A stretch of 64,000 nt of DNA from Loxodes magnus (lineage: Eukaryota; Ciliophora; Karyorelictea; Loxodida; Loxodidae), in NCBI GenBank assembly GCA_946699065.1, contig CAMPDV010000040.1, positions 1,150,767 through 1,214,766 of the forward strand, given 5' to 3'. The notes beneath the pieces were generated by a model. It was not told the origin of the DNA, did not search any database, and saw only the letters and a list, made by a program, of their open reading frames with translations. Of the stretch, positions 1 to 27,306 are shown in pieces. Positions within the stretch are counted from its first letter, which is position 1; the number at the start of each line of letters is the position of its first letter. A program made the position numbers and the translations under genes.

Positions 1-504
1 AAGAAAGGTACCTGTAAGACCATGAGTGGTCACACTAGATCTGTAAATGCTGTGACTATATCCAGTGATTCAGAGTTCATCGTATCGGGAAGTTATGATG
101 AAACGGTGAGACTATGGGACGTCAAGACAGGTACCTGTAAAACCATGAGTGGTAACACATATTCTGTATTATCTGTGACTATATCCAGTGATTCAGAGTT
201 CATCGTATCGGGAAGTGATGATAATACGGTGAGACTATGGAACGTCAAGACAGGTACCTGTTAGACCATGAGTGGTCACACATATTCTGTAAGATCTGTG
301 GCTATATCCAGTGATTCAGAGTTCATCGTATCGGGAAGTGATGATTATACGGTGAGACTATGGGACGTCAAGACAGGTACCTGTAAGACCATGAGTGGTC
401 ACACTAGTTATGTATTATCTGTGGCTATATCCAGTGATTCAGAGTTCATCGTATCGGGAAGTGATGATTAAATGGTGAGACTATGGGACGTCAAGACAGG
501 TACC
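1..504 (+). pseudogene. WD40 array open segment 1 (about 4 blades, left edge)
   Basis: This segment is read in the frame of position 22 and stays open when TAG (262-264) and TAA (469-471) are Gln. It ends at the first 1-bp deletion, where the usual TGT-AAG has lost its first T (504/505). It is the 3' part of a segment that begins outside the window. No start or N-terminal domain is visible. Confidence 0.55.
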
Positions 505-3206
505 GTAAGACCATGAGTGGTCACACTAGATCTGTATTATCTGTGGCTATATCCAGTGATTCAGAGTTCATCGTATCGGGCAGTCATGATTATACGGTGA
601 GACTATGGGACGTCAAGACAGGTACCTGTAAGACCATGAGTGGTCACACTAGATCTGTAAATGCTGTGACTATATCCAGTGATTCAGAGTTCATCGTATC
701 GGGAAGTGATGATAATACGGTGAGACTATGGGACGTCAAGACAGGTACCTGTAAGACCATGAGTGGTCACACTAGTTATGTATTATCTGTGGCTATATCC
801 AGTGATTCAGAGTTCATCGTATCGGGAAGTGGAGATAAGACGGTGAGACTATGGGACGTCAAGACAGGTACCTGTAAGACCATGAGTGTTCACACTAGAT
901 CTGTAAATGCTGTGACTATATCCAGTGATTCAGAGTTCATCATATCGGGAAGTGATGATTATACGGTGAGACTATGGGACGTCAAGACAGGTACCTGTAA
1001 GACCATGAGTGGTCACACTAGTTTTGTATTATCTGTGGCTATATCCAGTGATTCAGAGTTCATCGTATCGGGAAGTGGAGATAAGACGGTGAGACTATGG
1101 GACGTCAAGACAGGTACCTGTTAGACCATGAGTGGTCACACAGATTCTGTATTATCTGTGGCTATATCCAGTGATTAAGAGTTCATCGTATCGGGAAGTG
1201 ATGATTATACGGTGAGACTATGGGACGTCAAGACAGGTACCTGTAAGACCATGAGTGGTCACACAGATTCTGTATGATCTGTGACTATATCCAGTGATTC
1301 AGAGTTCATCGTATCGGGAAGTTATGATGAGACGGTGAGACTATGGGAAGTCAAGACAGGTACCTGTAAGACCATGAGTGGTCACACTAGATCTGTAAAT
1401 GCTGTGACTATATCCAGTGATTCAGAGTTCATCGTATCGGGAAGTGATGATTATACATTGAGACTATGGGAAGTCAAGACAGGTACCTGTAAGACCATGA
1501 GTGGTCACACTAGTTATGTATATGCTGTGACTATATCCAGTGATTCAGAGTTCATCGTATCGGGAAGTGATGATAATACGGTGAGACTATGGGAAGTCAA
1601 GACAGGTACCTGTAAGACCATGAGTGGTCACACAGATTCTGTATTATCTGTGACTATATCCAGTGATTCAGAGTTCATCGTATCGGGAAGTGATGATAAT
1701 ACGGTGAGACTATGGGACGTCAAGACAGGTACCTGTAAGACCATGAGTGGTCACACATATTCTGTAAGATCTGTGGCTATATCCAGTGATTCAGAGTTCA
1801 TCGTATCGGGCAGTGATGATAATACGGTGAGACTATGGAACGTCAAGACAGGTACCTGTAAGACCATGAGTGGTCACACTAGTGTTGTATTATCTGTGGC
1901 TATATCCAGTGATTCAGAGTTCATCGTATCGGGAAGTCATGATTATACGGTGAGACTATGGAACGTCAAGACAGGTACCTGTAAGACCATGAGTGGTCAC
2001 ACTAGTTATGTATTATCTGTGGCTATATCCAGTGATTCAGAGTTCATTGTATCGGGAAGTGATGATTATACGGTGAGACTATGGAACGTCATGACAGGTA
2101 CCTGTAAGACCATGAGTGGTCACACATATTCTGTAAGATCTGTGGCTATATCCAGTGATTCAGAGTTCATCGTATCGGGAAGTTATGATGAAACGGTGAG
2201 ACTATGGAACGTCATGACAGGTACCTGTAAGACCATGAGTGGTCACACATATTCTGTAAGATCTGTGGCTATATCCAGTGATTCAGAGTTCATCGTATCG
2301 GGCAGTCATGATTATACGGTGAGACTATGGAACGTCAAGACAGGTACCTGTAAGACCATGAGTGGTCACACTAGTTATGTATTATCTGTGGCTATATCCA
2401 GTGATTCAGAGTTCATTGTATCGGGAAGTGATGATTATACGGTGAGACTATGGGACGTCAAGACAGGTACCTGTAAGACCATGAGTGGTCACACTAGATC
2501 TGTAAATGCTGTGACTATATCCAGTGATTCAGAGTTCATCGTATCGGGAAGTGATCATACGGTGAGACTATGGGACGTCAAGACAGGTACCTGTAAGACC
2601 ATGAGTGGTCACACAGTTTATGTATATGCTGTGGCTATATCCAGTGATTCAGAGTTCATCGTATCGGGAAGTGGAGATAAGACGGTGAGACTATGGGACG
2701 TCAAGAAAGGTACCTGTAAGACCATGAGTGGTCACACTAGATCTGTAAATGCTGTGACTATATCCAGTGATTCAGAGTTCATCGTATCGGGAAGTTATGA
2801 TGAAACGGTGAGACTATGGGACGTCAAGACAGGTACCTGTAAAACCATGAGTGGTAACACATATTCTGTATTATCTGTGACTATATCCAGTGATTCAGAG
2901 TTCATCGTATCGGGAAGTGATGATAATACGGTGAGACTATGGAACGTCAAGACAGGTACCTGTTAGACCATGAGTGGTCACACATATTCTGTAAGATCTG
3001 TGGCTATATCCAGTGATTCAGAGTTCATCGTATCGGGAAGTTATGATGAAACGGTGAGACTATGGGACGTCAAGACAGGTACCTGTAAGACCATGAGTGG
3101 TCACACATATTCTGTAAGATCTGTGGCTATATCCAGTGATTCAGAGTTCATCGTATCGGGAAGTGATGATTATATGGTGAGACTATGGGACGTCAAGACA
3201 GGTACC
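505..3206 (+). pseudogene. WD40 array open segment 2 (22 blades)
   Basis: Twenty-two blades lie between two identical 1-bp deletions. The segment is open if TAA/TAG are Gln and TGA (for example 1275-1277) is Trp. It holds the only codon deletion seen in the array, near 2,555, where SGS is followed by DHT instead of the usual xDxT. Its last units repeat the first units of the window at an offset of 2,702 bp. Confidence 0.55.
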
Positions 3207-15997
<12,791 letters not shown>

Positions 15998-16488
15998 GTA
16001 AGACCATGAGTGGTCACACTAGATCTGTATTATCTGTGGCTATATTCAGTGATTCAGAGTTCATCGTATCGGGAAGTTATGATGAGACGGTGAGACTATG
16101 GGACGTCAAGACAGGTACCTGTAAGACCATGAGTGGTCACACTAGTTATGTATATGCTGTGGCTATATCCAGTGATTCAGAGTTCATCGTATCGGGAAGT
16201 AGAGATGAGACGGTGAGACTATGGAACGTCAAGACAGGTACCTGTTAGACCATGAGTGGTCACACATATTCTGTAAGATCTGTGGCTATATCCAGTGATT
16301 CAGAGTTCATCGTATCGGGAAGTTATGATGAAACGGTGAGACTATGGGACGTCAAGACAGGTACCTGTAAGACCATGAGTGGTCACACATATTCTGTAAG
16401 ATCTGTGGCTATATCCAGTGATTCAGAGTTCATCGTATCGGGCAGTCATGATTATACGGTGAGACTATGGGACGTCAAGACAGGTACC
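15998..16488 (+). pseudogene. WD40 array open segment 4 (4 blades)
   Basis: This short segment lies between two copies of the 1-bp deletion. It includes the AIFSDSE variant (TTC for TCC at Ser12) that marks this part of the array, and an RDE blade followed by the TAG (Gln) variant of Lys38. Confidence 0.5.
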
Positions 16489-18209
16489 GTAAGACCATGA
16501 GTGGTCACACTAGATCTGTATTATCTGTGGCTATATCCAGTGATTCAGAGTTCATCGTATCGGGCAGTCATGATTATACGGTGAGACTATGGGACGTCAA
16601 GACAGGTACCTGTAAGACCATGAGTGGTCACACTAGATCTGTAAATGCTGTGACTATATCCAGTGATTCAGAGTTCATCGTATCGGGAAGTTATGATGAA
16701 ACGGTGAGACTATGGGACGTCAAGACAGGTACCTGTAAAACCATGAGTGGTAACACATATTCTGTATGATCTGTGGCTATATTCAGTGATTCAGAGTTCA
16801 TCGTATCGGGAAGTTATGATGAGACGGTGAGACTATGGGACGTCAAGACAGGTACCTGTAAGACCATGAGTGGTCACACTAGTTATGTATATGCTGTGGC
16901 TATATCCAGTGATTCAGAGTTCATCGTATCGGGAAGTAGAGATGAGACGGTGAGACTATGGAACGTCAAGACAGGTACCTGTTAGACCATGAGTGGTCAC
17001 ACATATTCTGTAAGATCTGTGGCTATATCCAGTGATTCAGAGTTCATCGTATCGGGAAGTTATGATGAAACGGTGAGACTATGGGACGTCAAGACAGGTA
17101 CCTGTAAGACCATGAGTGGTCACACATATTCTGTAAGATCTGTGGCTATATCCAGTGATTCAGAGTTCATCGTATCGGGCAGTCATGATTATACGGTGAG
17201 ACTATGGGACGTCAAGACAGGTACCTGTAAGACCATGAGTGGTCACACATATTCTGTAAGATCTGTGGCTATATCCAGTGATTCAGAGTTCATCGTATCG
17301 GGAATTGGAGATAAGACGGTGAGACTATGGGACGTCAAGACAGGTACCTGTAAGACCATGAGTGGTCACACATATTCTGTATTATCTGTGGCTATATTCA
17401 GTGATTCAGAGTTCATCGTATCGGGAAGTTATGATGAAACGGTGAGACTATGGGACGTCAAGACAGGTACCTGTAAGACCATGAGTGGTCACACATATTC
17501 TGTAAGATCTGTGGCTATATCCAGTGATTCAGAGTTCATCGTATCGGGCAGTCATGATGAAACGGTGAGACTATGGGACGTCAAGACAGGTACCTGTAAG
17601 ACCATGAGTGGTCACACAGATTCTGTATGATCTGTGGCTATATCCAGTGATTCAGAGTTCATCGTATCGGGCAGTCATGATGAAACGGTGAGACTATGGG
17701 ACGTCAAGACAGGTACCTGTAAGACCATGAGTGGTCACACATATTCTGTAAGATCTGTGGCTATATCCAGTGATTCAGAGTTCATCGTATCGGGCAGTCA
17801 TGATGAAACGGTGAGACTATGGGACGTCAAGACAGGTACCTGTAAGACCATGAGTGGTCACACTAGATCTGTAAATGCTGTGACTATATCCAGTGATTCA
17901 GAGTTCATCGTATCGGGAAGTGATGATAATACGGTGAGACTATGGGACGTCAAGACAGGTACCTGTAAGACCATGAGTGGTCACACATATTCTGTATGAT
18001 CTGTGGCTATATTCAGTGATTCAGAGTTCATCGTATCGGGCAGTCATGATGAAACGGTGAGACTATGGGACGTCAAGACAGGTACCTGTAAGACCATGAG
18101 TGGTCACACATATTCTGTAAGATCTGTGGCTATATCCAGTGATTCAGAGTTCATCGTATCGGGCAGTCATGATTATACGGTGAGACTATGGGACGTCAAG
18201 ACAGGTACC
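16489..18209 (+). pseudogene. WD40 array open segment 5 (14 blades)
   Basis: Fourteen blades, many of the YS-RSVA type paired with HDE or YDE. The GNTYS variant of the GHT turn occurs near 16,745. The SGS motif is altered to SGI near 17,303, which removes a serine otherwise nearly invariant. Confidence 0.5.
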
Positions 18210-19807
18210 GTAAGACCATGAGTGGTCACACTAGATCTGTATGATCTGTGACTATATCCAGTGATTCAGAGTTCATCGTATCGGGAAGTTAAAATAAGAC
18301 GGTGAGACTATGGGACGTCAAGACAGGTACCTGTAAGACCATGAGTGGTCACACATATTCTGTATGATCTGTGGCTATATTCAGTGATTCAGAGTTCATC
18401 GTATCGGGAAGTTATGATGAGACGGTGAGACTATGGGACGTCAAGACAGGTACCTGTAAGACCATGAGTGGTCACACTAGTTATGTATATGCTGTGGCTA
18501 TATCCAGTGATTCAGAGTTCATCGTATCGGGAAGTTATGATGAAACGGTGAGACTATGGGACGTCAAGACAGGTACCTGTAAGACCATGAGTGGTCACAC
18601 AGATTCTGTATGATCTGTGACTATATCCAGTGATTCAGAGTTCATCGTATCGGGAAGTGAAAATAAGACGGTGAGACTATGGGACGTCAAGACAGGTACC
18701 TGTAAGACCATGAGTGGTCACACTAGTTATGTATTATCTGTGGCTATATCCAGTGATTCAGAGTTCATCGTATCGGGAAGTGGAGATAAGACGGTGAGAC
18801 TATGGGACGTCAAGAAAGGTACCTGTAAGACCATGAGTGGTTACACTAGATCTGTATCTGCTGTGGCTATATCCAGTGATTCAGAGTTCATCGTATCGGG
18901 AAGTCATGATTATACGGTGAGACTATGGGACGTCAAGACAGGTACCTGTAAGACCATGAGTGGTCACACTAGATCTGTAAATGCTGTGACTATATCCAGT
19001 GATTCAGAGTTCATCGTATCGGGAAGTGATGATAATACGGTGAGACTATGGGACGTCAAGACAGGTACCTGTAAGACCATGAGTGGTCACACATATTCTG
19101 TATGATCTGTGGCTATATTCAGTGATTCAGAGTTCATCGTATCGGGAAGTTATGATGAGACGGTGAGACTATGGGACGTCAAGACAGGTACCTGTAAGAC
19201 CATGAGTGGTCACACTAGATCTGTATTATCTGTGGCTATATCCAGTGATTCAGAGTTCATCGTATCAGGCAGTGTAGATAATACGGTGAGACTATGTGAC
19301 GTCAAGACAGGTACCTGTAAGACCATGAGTGGTCACACTAGTTCTGTATATGCTGTGGCTATATCCAGTGATTCAGAGTTCATCGTATCGGGAAGTGATG
19401 ATGAGACGGTGAGACTATGGGACGTCAAGACAGGTACCTGTAAGACCATGAGTGGTCACACTAGTTATGTATATGCTGTGGCTATATCCAGTGATTCAGA
19501 GTTCATCGTATCGGGCAGTGATGATAATACGGTGAGACTATGGGACGTCAAGACAGGTACCTGTAAGACCATGAGTGGTCACACTAGATCTGTAAGATCT
19601 GTGGCTATATCCAGTGATTCAGAGTTCATCGTATCGGGAAGTTATGATGAAACGGTGAGACTATGGGACGTCAAGACAGGTACCTGTAAGACCATGAGTG
19701 GTCACACAGATTCTGTAAGATCTGTGGCTATATCCAGTGATTCAGAGTTCATCGTATCGGGCAGTCATGATTATACGGTGAGACTATGGGACGTCAAGAC
19801 AGGTACC
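18210..19807 (+). pseudogene. WD40 array open segment 6 (13 blades)
   Basis: Thirteen blades. Near 18,289 the xDx site reads TAA-AAT-AAG (Gln-Asn-Lys in this code), and near 18,658 the related form is Glu-Asn-Lys. The SGYT variant of the SGHT turn occurs near 18,837. The frameshift that opens the segment is followed at once by a TGA-type unit. Confidence 0.5.
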
Positions 19808-21651
19808 GTAAGACCATGAGTGGTCACACTAGATCTGTATTATCTGTGGCTATATCCAGTGATTCAGAGTTCATCGTATCGGGAAGTTATGATGAAACGG
19901 TGAGACTATGGGACGTCAAGACAGGTACCTGTAAGACCATGAGTGGTCACACTAGATCTGTAAATGCTGTGACTATATCCAGTGATTCAGAGTTCATCGT
20001 ATCGGGAAGTGATGATAATACGGTGAGACTATGGGACGTCAAGACAGGTACCTGTAAGACCATGAGTGGTCACACTAGATCTGTAAATGCTGTGACTATA
20101 TCCAGTGATTCAGAGTTCATCGTATCGGGAAGTTATGATGAGACGGTGAGACTATGGGACGTCAAGACAGGTACCTGTAAGACCATGAGTGTTCACAGTA
20201 GAACTGTAAATGCTGTGACTATATCCAGTGATTCAGAGTTCATCGTATCGGGAAGTTATGATGAAACGGTGAGACTATGGGACGTCAAGACAGGTACCTG
20301 TAAGACCATGAGTGGTCACACTAGATCTGTAAATGCTGTGACTATATCCAGTGATTCAGAGTTCATCGTATCGGGAAGTGATGATAATACGGTGAGACTA
20401 TGGGAAGTCAAGACAGGTACCAGTAAGACCATGAGTGGTCACACTAGATCTGTAAATGCTGTGACTATATCCATTGATTCAGAGTTCATCGTATCGGGAA
20501 GTTAAAATAAGACGGTGAGACTATGGGACGTCAAGACAGGTACCTGTAAGACCATGAGTGGTCACACTAGTTATGTATTATCTGTGGCTATATCCAGTGA
20601 TTCAGAGTTCATCGTATCGGGAAGTGGAGATAAGACGGTGAGACTATGGGACGTCAAGACAGGTACCTGTAAGACCATGAGTGGTTACACTAGATCTGTA
20701 TCTGCTGTGGCTATATCCAGTGATTCAGAGTTCATCGTATCGGGAAGTGATGATTATACGGTGAGACTATGGGACGTCAAGACAGGTACCTGTAAGACCA
20801 TGAGTGGTCACACTAGTTATGTATTATCTGTGGCTATATCCAGTGATTCAGAGTTCATCGTATCGGGAAGTGGAGATAAGACGGTGAGACTATGGGACGT
20901 CAAGAAAGGTACCTGTAAGACCATGAGTGGTTACACTAGATCTGTATCTGCTGTGGCTATATCCAGTGATTCAGAGTTCATCGTATCGGGAAGTCATGAT
21001 TATACGGTGAGACTATGGGACGTCAAGACAGGTACCTGTAAGACCATGAGTGGTCACACTAGATCTGTAAATGCTGTGACTATATCCAGTGATTCAGAGT
21101 TCATCGTATCGGGAAGTGATGATAATACGGTGAGACTATGGGACGTCAAGACAGGTACCTGTAAGACCATGAGTGGTCACACATATTCTGTATGATCTGT
21201 GGCTATATTCAGTGATTCAGAGTTCATCGTATCGGGAAGTTATGATGAGACGGTGAGACTATGGGACGTCAAGACAGGTACCTGTAAGACCATGAGTGGT
21301 CACACTAGTTATGTATATGCTGTGGCTATATCCAGTGATTCAGAGTTCATCGTATCGGGCAGTGATGATAATACGGTGAGACTATGGGACGTCAAGACAG
21401 GTACCTGTAAGACCATGAGTGGTCACACTAGATCTGTAAGATCTGTGGCTATATCCAGTGATTCAGAGTTCATCGTATCGGGAAGTTATGATGAAACGGT
21501 GAGACTATGGGACGTCAAGACAGGTACCTGTAAGACCATGAGTGGTCACACAGATTCTGTAAGATCTGTGGCTATATCCAGTGATTCAGAGTTCATCGTA
21601 TCGGGCAGTCATGATTATACGGTGAGACTATGGGACGTCAAGACAGGTACC
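19808..21651 (+). pseudogene. WD40 array open segment 7 (15 blades)
   Basis: Fifteen blades. This is the first place in the window where the VHSRTVNAV variant appears (about 20,190), which replaces the GHT turn with VHS. The right part repeats the block starting at 15,545 at an offset of 5,654 bp, that is 46 units minus the four intervening single-base losses. Confidence 0.5.
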
Positions 21652-23249
21652 GTAAGACCATGAGTGGTCACACTAGATCTGTATTATCTGTGGCTATATC
21701 CAGTGATTCAGAGTTCATCGTATCGGGAAGTTATGATGAAACGGTGAGACTATGGGACGTCAAGACAGGTACCTGTAAGACCATGAGTGGTCACACTAGA
21801 TCTGTAAATGCTGTGACTATATCCAGTGATTCAGAGTTCATCGTATCGGGAAGTGATGATAATACGGTGAGACTATGGGACGTCAAGACAGGTACCTGTA
21901 AGACCATGAGTGGTCACACTAGATCTGTAAATGCTGTGACTATATCCAGTGATTCAGAGTTCATCGTATCGGGAAGTTATGATGAGACGGTGAGACTATG
22001 GGACGTCAAGACAGGTACCTGTAAGACCATGAGTGTTCACAGTAGAACTGTAAATGCTGTGACTATATCCAGTGATTCAGAGTTCATCGTATCGGGAAGT
22101 TATGATGAAACGGTGAGACTATGGGACGTCAAGACAGGTACCTGTAAGACCATGAGTGGTCACACAGATTCTGTATGATCTGTGACTATATCCAGTGATT
22201 CAGAGTTCATCGTATCGGGAAGTGGAGATAAGACGGTGAGACTATGGGAAGTCAAGACAGGTACCAGTAAGACCATGAGTGGTCACACTAGATCTGTAAA
22301 TGCTGTGACTATATCCATTGATTCAGAGTTCATCGTATCGGGAAGTGTAGATAATACGGTGAGACTATGTGACGTCAAGACAGGTACCTGTAAGACCATG
22401 AGTGGTCACACTAGTTCTGTATATGCTGTGGCTATATCCAGTGATTCAGAGTTCATCGTATCGGGAAGTGATGATTATACGGTGAGACTATGGGACGTCA
22501 AGACAGGTACCTGTAAGACCATGAGTGGTCACACTAGTTATGTATTATCTGTGGCTATATCCAGTGATTCAGAGTTCATCGTATCGGGAAGTGGAGATAA
22601 GACGGTGAGACTATGGGACGTCAAGAAAGGTACCTGTAAGACCATGAGTGGTTACACTAGATCTGTATCTGCTGTGGCTATATCCAGTGATTCAGAGTTC
22701 ATCGTATCGGGAAGTGATGATAATACGGTGAGACTATGGGACGTCAAGACAGGTACCTGTAAGACCATGAGTGGTCACACTAGATCTGTAAATGCTGTGA
22801 CTATATCCAGTGATTCAGAGTTCATCGTATCGGGCAGTAGAGATGAGACGGTGAGACTATGGAACGTCAAGACAGGTACCTTTTAGACCATGAGTGGTCA
22901 CACATATTCTGTAAGATCTGTGGCTATATCCAGTGATTCAGAGTTCATCGTATCGGGCAGTCATGATTATACGGTGAGACTATGGGACGTCAAGACAGGT
23001 ACCTGTTAGACCATGAGTGGTCACACATATTCTGTAAGATCTGTGGCTATATCCAGTGATTCAGAGTTCATCGTATCGGGAAGTTATGATGAAACGGTGA
23101 GACTATGGGACGTCAAGACAGGTACCTGTAAGACCATGAGTGGTCACACATATTCTGTAAGATCTGTGGCTATATCCAGTGATTCAGAGTTCATCGTATC
23201 GGGCAGTCATGATTATACGGTGAGACTATGGGACGTCAAGACAGGTACC
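21652..23249 (+). pseudogene. WD40 array open segment 8 (13 blades)
   Basis: Thirteen blades. It includes the VDN blade with Cys in place of Trp30 (RLCDV, near 22,365) and a unit ending in TTT-TAG (Phe-Gln in place of Cys-Lys) near 22,880. That ending recurs near 39,235 and 42,187. Confidence 0.5.
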
Positions 23250-26077
23250 GTAAGACCATGAGTGGTCACACTAGATCTGTATGATCTGTGACTATATCCA
23301 GTGATTCAGAGTTCATCGTATCGGGAAGTTAAAATAAGACGGTGAGACTATGGGAAGTCAAGACAGGTACCAGTAAGACCATGAGTGGTCACACTAGATC
23401 TGTAAATGCTGTGACTATATCCATTGATTCAGAGTTCATCGTATCGGGAAGTTATGATTATACGGTGAGACTATGGGACGTCAAGACAGGTACCTGTAAG
23501 ACCATGAGTGGTCACACTAGATCTGTATTATCTGTGACTATATCCAGTGATTCAGAGTTCATCGTATCGGGAAGTGGAGATAAGACGGTGAGACTATGGG
23601 ACGTCAAGACAGGTACCTGTAAGACCATAAGTGGTCACACTAGATCTGTAAATGCTGTGACTATATCCAGTGATTCAGAGTTCATCGTATCGGGAAGTTA
23701 TGATGAGACGGTGAGACTATGGAACGTCAAGACAGGTACCTGTAAGACCATGAGTGTTCACAGTAGAACAGTAAATGCTGTGACTATATCCAGTGATTCA
23801 GAGTTCATCGTATCGGGAAGTGGAGATAAGACGGTGAGACTATGGGACGTCAAGAAAGGTACCTGTAAGACCATGAGTGGTTACACTAGATCTGTAAATG
23901 CTGTGACTATATCCAGTGATTCAGAGTTCATCGTATCGGGAAGTGATGATAATACGGTGAGACTATGGGACGTCAAGACAGGTACCTGTAAGACCATGAG
24001 TGGTCACACTAGATCTGTAAATGCTGTGACTATATCCAGTGATTCAGAGTTCATCGTATCGGGAAGTGGAGATAAGACGGTGAGACTATGGGACGTCAAG
24101 ACAGGTACCTGTAAGACCATGAGTGGTCACACTAGATCTGTAAATGCTGTGACTATATCCAGTGATTCAGAGTTCATCGTATCGGGAAGTGATGATAATA
24201 CGGTGAGACTATGGGACGTCAAGACAGGTACCTGTAAGACCATGAGTGGTCACACAGATTCTGTATGATCTGTGACTATATCCAGTGATTCAGAGTTCAT
24301 CGTATCGGGAAGTTATGATGAAACGGTGAGACTATGGGACGTCAAGACAGGTACCTGTAAGACCATGAGTGGTCACACAGATTCTGTATTATCTGTGGCT
24401 ATATCAAGTGATTCAGAGTTCATCGTATCGGGAAGTTATGATGAGACGGTGAGACTATGGGACGTCAAGACAGGTACCTGTAAGACCATGAGTGGTCACA
24501 CTAGATCTGTATTATCTGTGGCTATATCCAGTGATTCAGAGTTCATCGTATCGGGAAGTTATGATGAAACGGTGAGACTATGGGACGTCAAGACAGGTAC
24601 CTGTAAGACCATTAGTGGTCACACTAGATCTGTATTATCTGTGGCTATATCCAGTGATTCAGAGTTCATCGTATCGGGCAGTCATGATTATACGGTGAGA
24701 CTATGGGACGTCAAGACAGGTACCTGTAAGACCATGAGTGGTCACACTAGATCTGTAAATGCTGTGACTATATCCAGTGATTCAGAGTTCATCGTATCGG
24801 GAAGTGATGATAATACGGTGAGACTATGGGAAGTCAAGACAGGTACCTGTAAGACCATGAGTGGTCACACAGATTCTGTATTATCTGTGGCTATATCCAG
24901 TGATTCAGAGTTCATCGTATCGGGAAGTGGAGATAAGACGGTGAGACTATGGGACGTCAAGACAGGTACCTGTAAGACCATGAGTGGTCACACAGATTCT
25001 GTATTATCTGTGGCTATATCCAGTGATTAAGAGTTCATCGTATCGGGAAGTTATGATTATACGGTGAGACTATGGGACGTCAAGACAGGTACCTGTAAGA
25101 CCATGAGTGGTCACACTAGTTATGTATTATCTGTGGCTATATCCAGTGATTCAGAGTTCATCGTATCGGGAAGTGATGATAATACGGTGAGACTATGGGA
25201 CGTCAAGACAGGTACCTGTAAGACCATGAGTGGTCACACAGATTCTGTATGATCTGTGACTATATCCAGTGATTCAGAGTTCATCGTATCGGGAAGTTAT
25301 GATGAAACGGTGAGACTATGGGACGTCAAGACAGGTACCTGTAAGACCATGAGTGGTCACACTAGATCTGTATTATCTGTGGCTATATCCAGTGATTCAG
25401 AGTTCATCGTATCGGGCAGTCATGATTATACGGTGAGACTATGGGACGTCAAGACAGGTACCTGTAAGACCATGAGTGGTCACACTAGATCTGTAAATGC
25501 TGTGACTATATCCAGTGATTCAGAGTTCATCGTATCGGGAAGTTATGATGAAACGGTGAGACTATGGGACGTCAAGACAGGTACCTGTAAAACCATGAGT
25601 GGTAACACATATTCTGTATGATCTGTGGCTATATTCAGTGATTCAGAGTTCATCGTATCGGGAAGTTATGATGAGACGGTGAGACTATGGGACGTCAAGA
25701 CAGGTACCTGTAAGACCATGAGTGGTCACACTAGTTATGTATATGCTGTGGCTATATCCAGTGATTCAGAGTTCATCGTATCGGGAAGTAGAGATGAGAC
25801 GGTGAGACTATGGAACGTCAAGACAGGTACCTGTTAGACCATGAGTGGTCACACATATTCTGTAAGATCTGTGGCTATATCCAGTGATTCAGAGTTCATC
25901 GTATCGGGAAGTTATGATAATACGGTGAGACTATGGGACGTCAAGACAGGTACCTGTAAGACCATGAGTGGTCACACATATTCTGTAAGATCTGTGGCTA
26001 TATCCAGTGATTAAGAGTTCATCGTATCGGGCAGTCATGATTATACGGTGAGACTATGGGACGTCAAGACAGGTACC
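23250..26077 (+). pseudogene. WD40 array open segment 9 (23 blades)
   Basis: Twenty-three blades. The synonymous TCA-AGT spelling of Ser-Ser at residues 12-13 first appears here, near 24,404, on a DS-LSVA blade. It is a marker of the right-hand part of the array and of the neighbouring gene. The block from about 24.3 kb is repeated from about 27.7 kb. Confidence 0.5.
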
Positions 26078-27306
26078 GTAAGACCATGAGTGGTCACACT
26101 AGATCTGTATTATCTGTGGCTATATCCAGTGATTCAGAGTTCATCGTATCGGGCAGTCATGATTATACGGTGAGACTATGGGACGTCAAGACAGGTACCT
26201 GTAAGACCATGAGTGGTCACACTAGATCTGTATTATCTGTGACTATATCCAGTGATTCAGAGTTCATCGTATCGGGAAGTGATGATAATACGGTGAGACT
26301 ATGGGACGTCAAGACAGGTACCTGTAAGACCATGAGTGGTCACACTAGATCTGTAAATGCTGTGACTATATCCAGTGATTCAGAGTTCATCGTATCGGGC
26401 AGTCATGATTATACGGTGAGACTATGGGACGTCAAGACAGGTACCTGTAAGACCATGAGTGGTCACACATATTCTGTATTATCTGTGGCTATATCCAATG
26501 ATTCAGAGTTCATCGTATCGGGCAGTCATGATAATACGGTGAGACTATGGAACGTCAAGACAGGTACCTGTAAGACCATGAGTGGTCACACTAGTGTTGT
26601 ATTATCTGTGGCTATATCCAGTGATTCAGAGTTCATCGTATCGGGAAGTGATGATTATACGGTGAGACTATGGGAAGTCAAGACAGGTACCAGTAAGACC
26701 ATGAGTGGTCACACTAGATCTGTAAATGCTGTGACTATATCCATTGATTCAGAGTTCATCGTATCGGGAAGTGTAGATAATACGGTGAGACTATGTGACG
26801 TCAAGACAGGTACCTGTAAGACCATGAGTGGTCACACTAGTTCTGTATTATCTGTGGCTATATCCAGTGATTCAGAGTTCATCGTATCGGGAAGTGATGA
26901 TTATACGGTGAGACTATGGGACGTCAAGACAGGTACCTGTAAGACCATGAGTGGTCACACTAGTTATGTATTATCTGTGGCTATATCCAGTGATTCAGAG
27001 TTCATCGTATCGGGAAGTTATGATGAAACGGTGAGACTATGGGACGTCAAGAAAGGTACCTGTAAGACCATGAGTGGTTACACTAGATCTGTATCTGCTG
27101 TGGCTATATCCAGTGATTCAGAGTTCATCGTATCGGGAAGTCATGATTATACGGTGAGACTATGGGACGTCAAGACAGGTACCTGTAAGACCATGAGTGG
27201 TCAAACTAGATCTGTAAATGCTGTGACTATATCCAGTGATTCAGAGTTCATCGTATCGGGAAGTTATGATTATACGGTGAGACTATGGGACGTCAAGACA
27301 GGTACC
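26078..27306 (+). pseudogene. WD40 array open segment 10 (10 blades)
   Basis: Ten blades between two identical deletions. It contains a single Ser-to-Asn change (AISND, near 26,496) and one Gln in place of His2 (SGQT, near 27,203), which would remove a structural His of the blade. Confidence 0.5.
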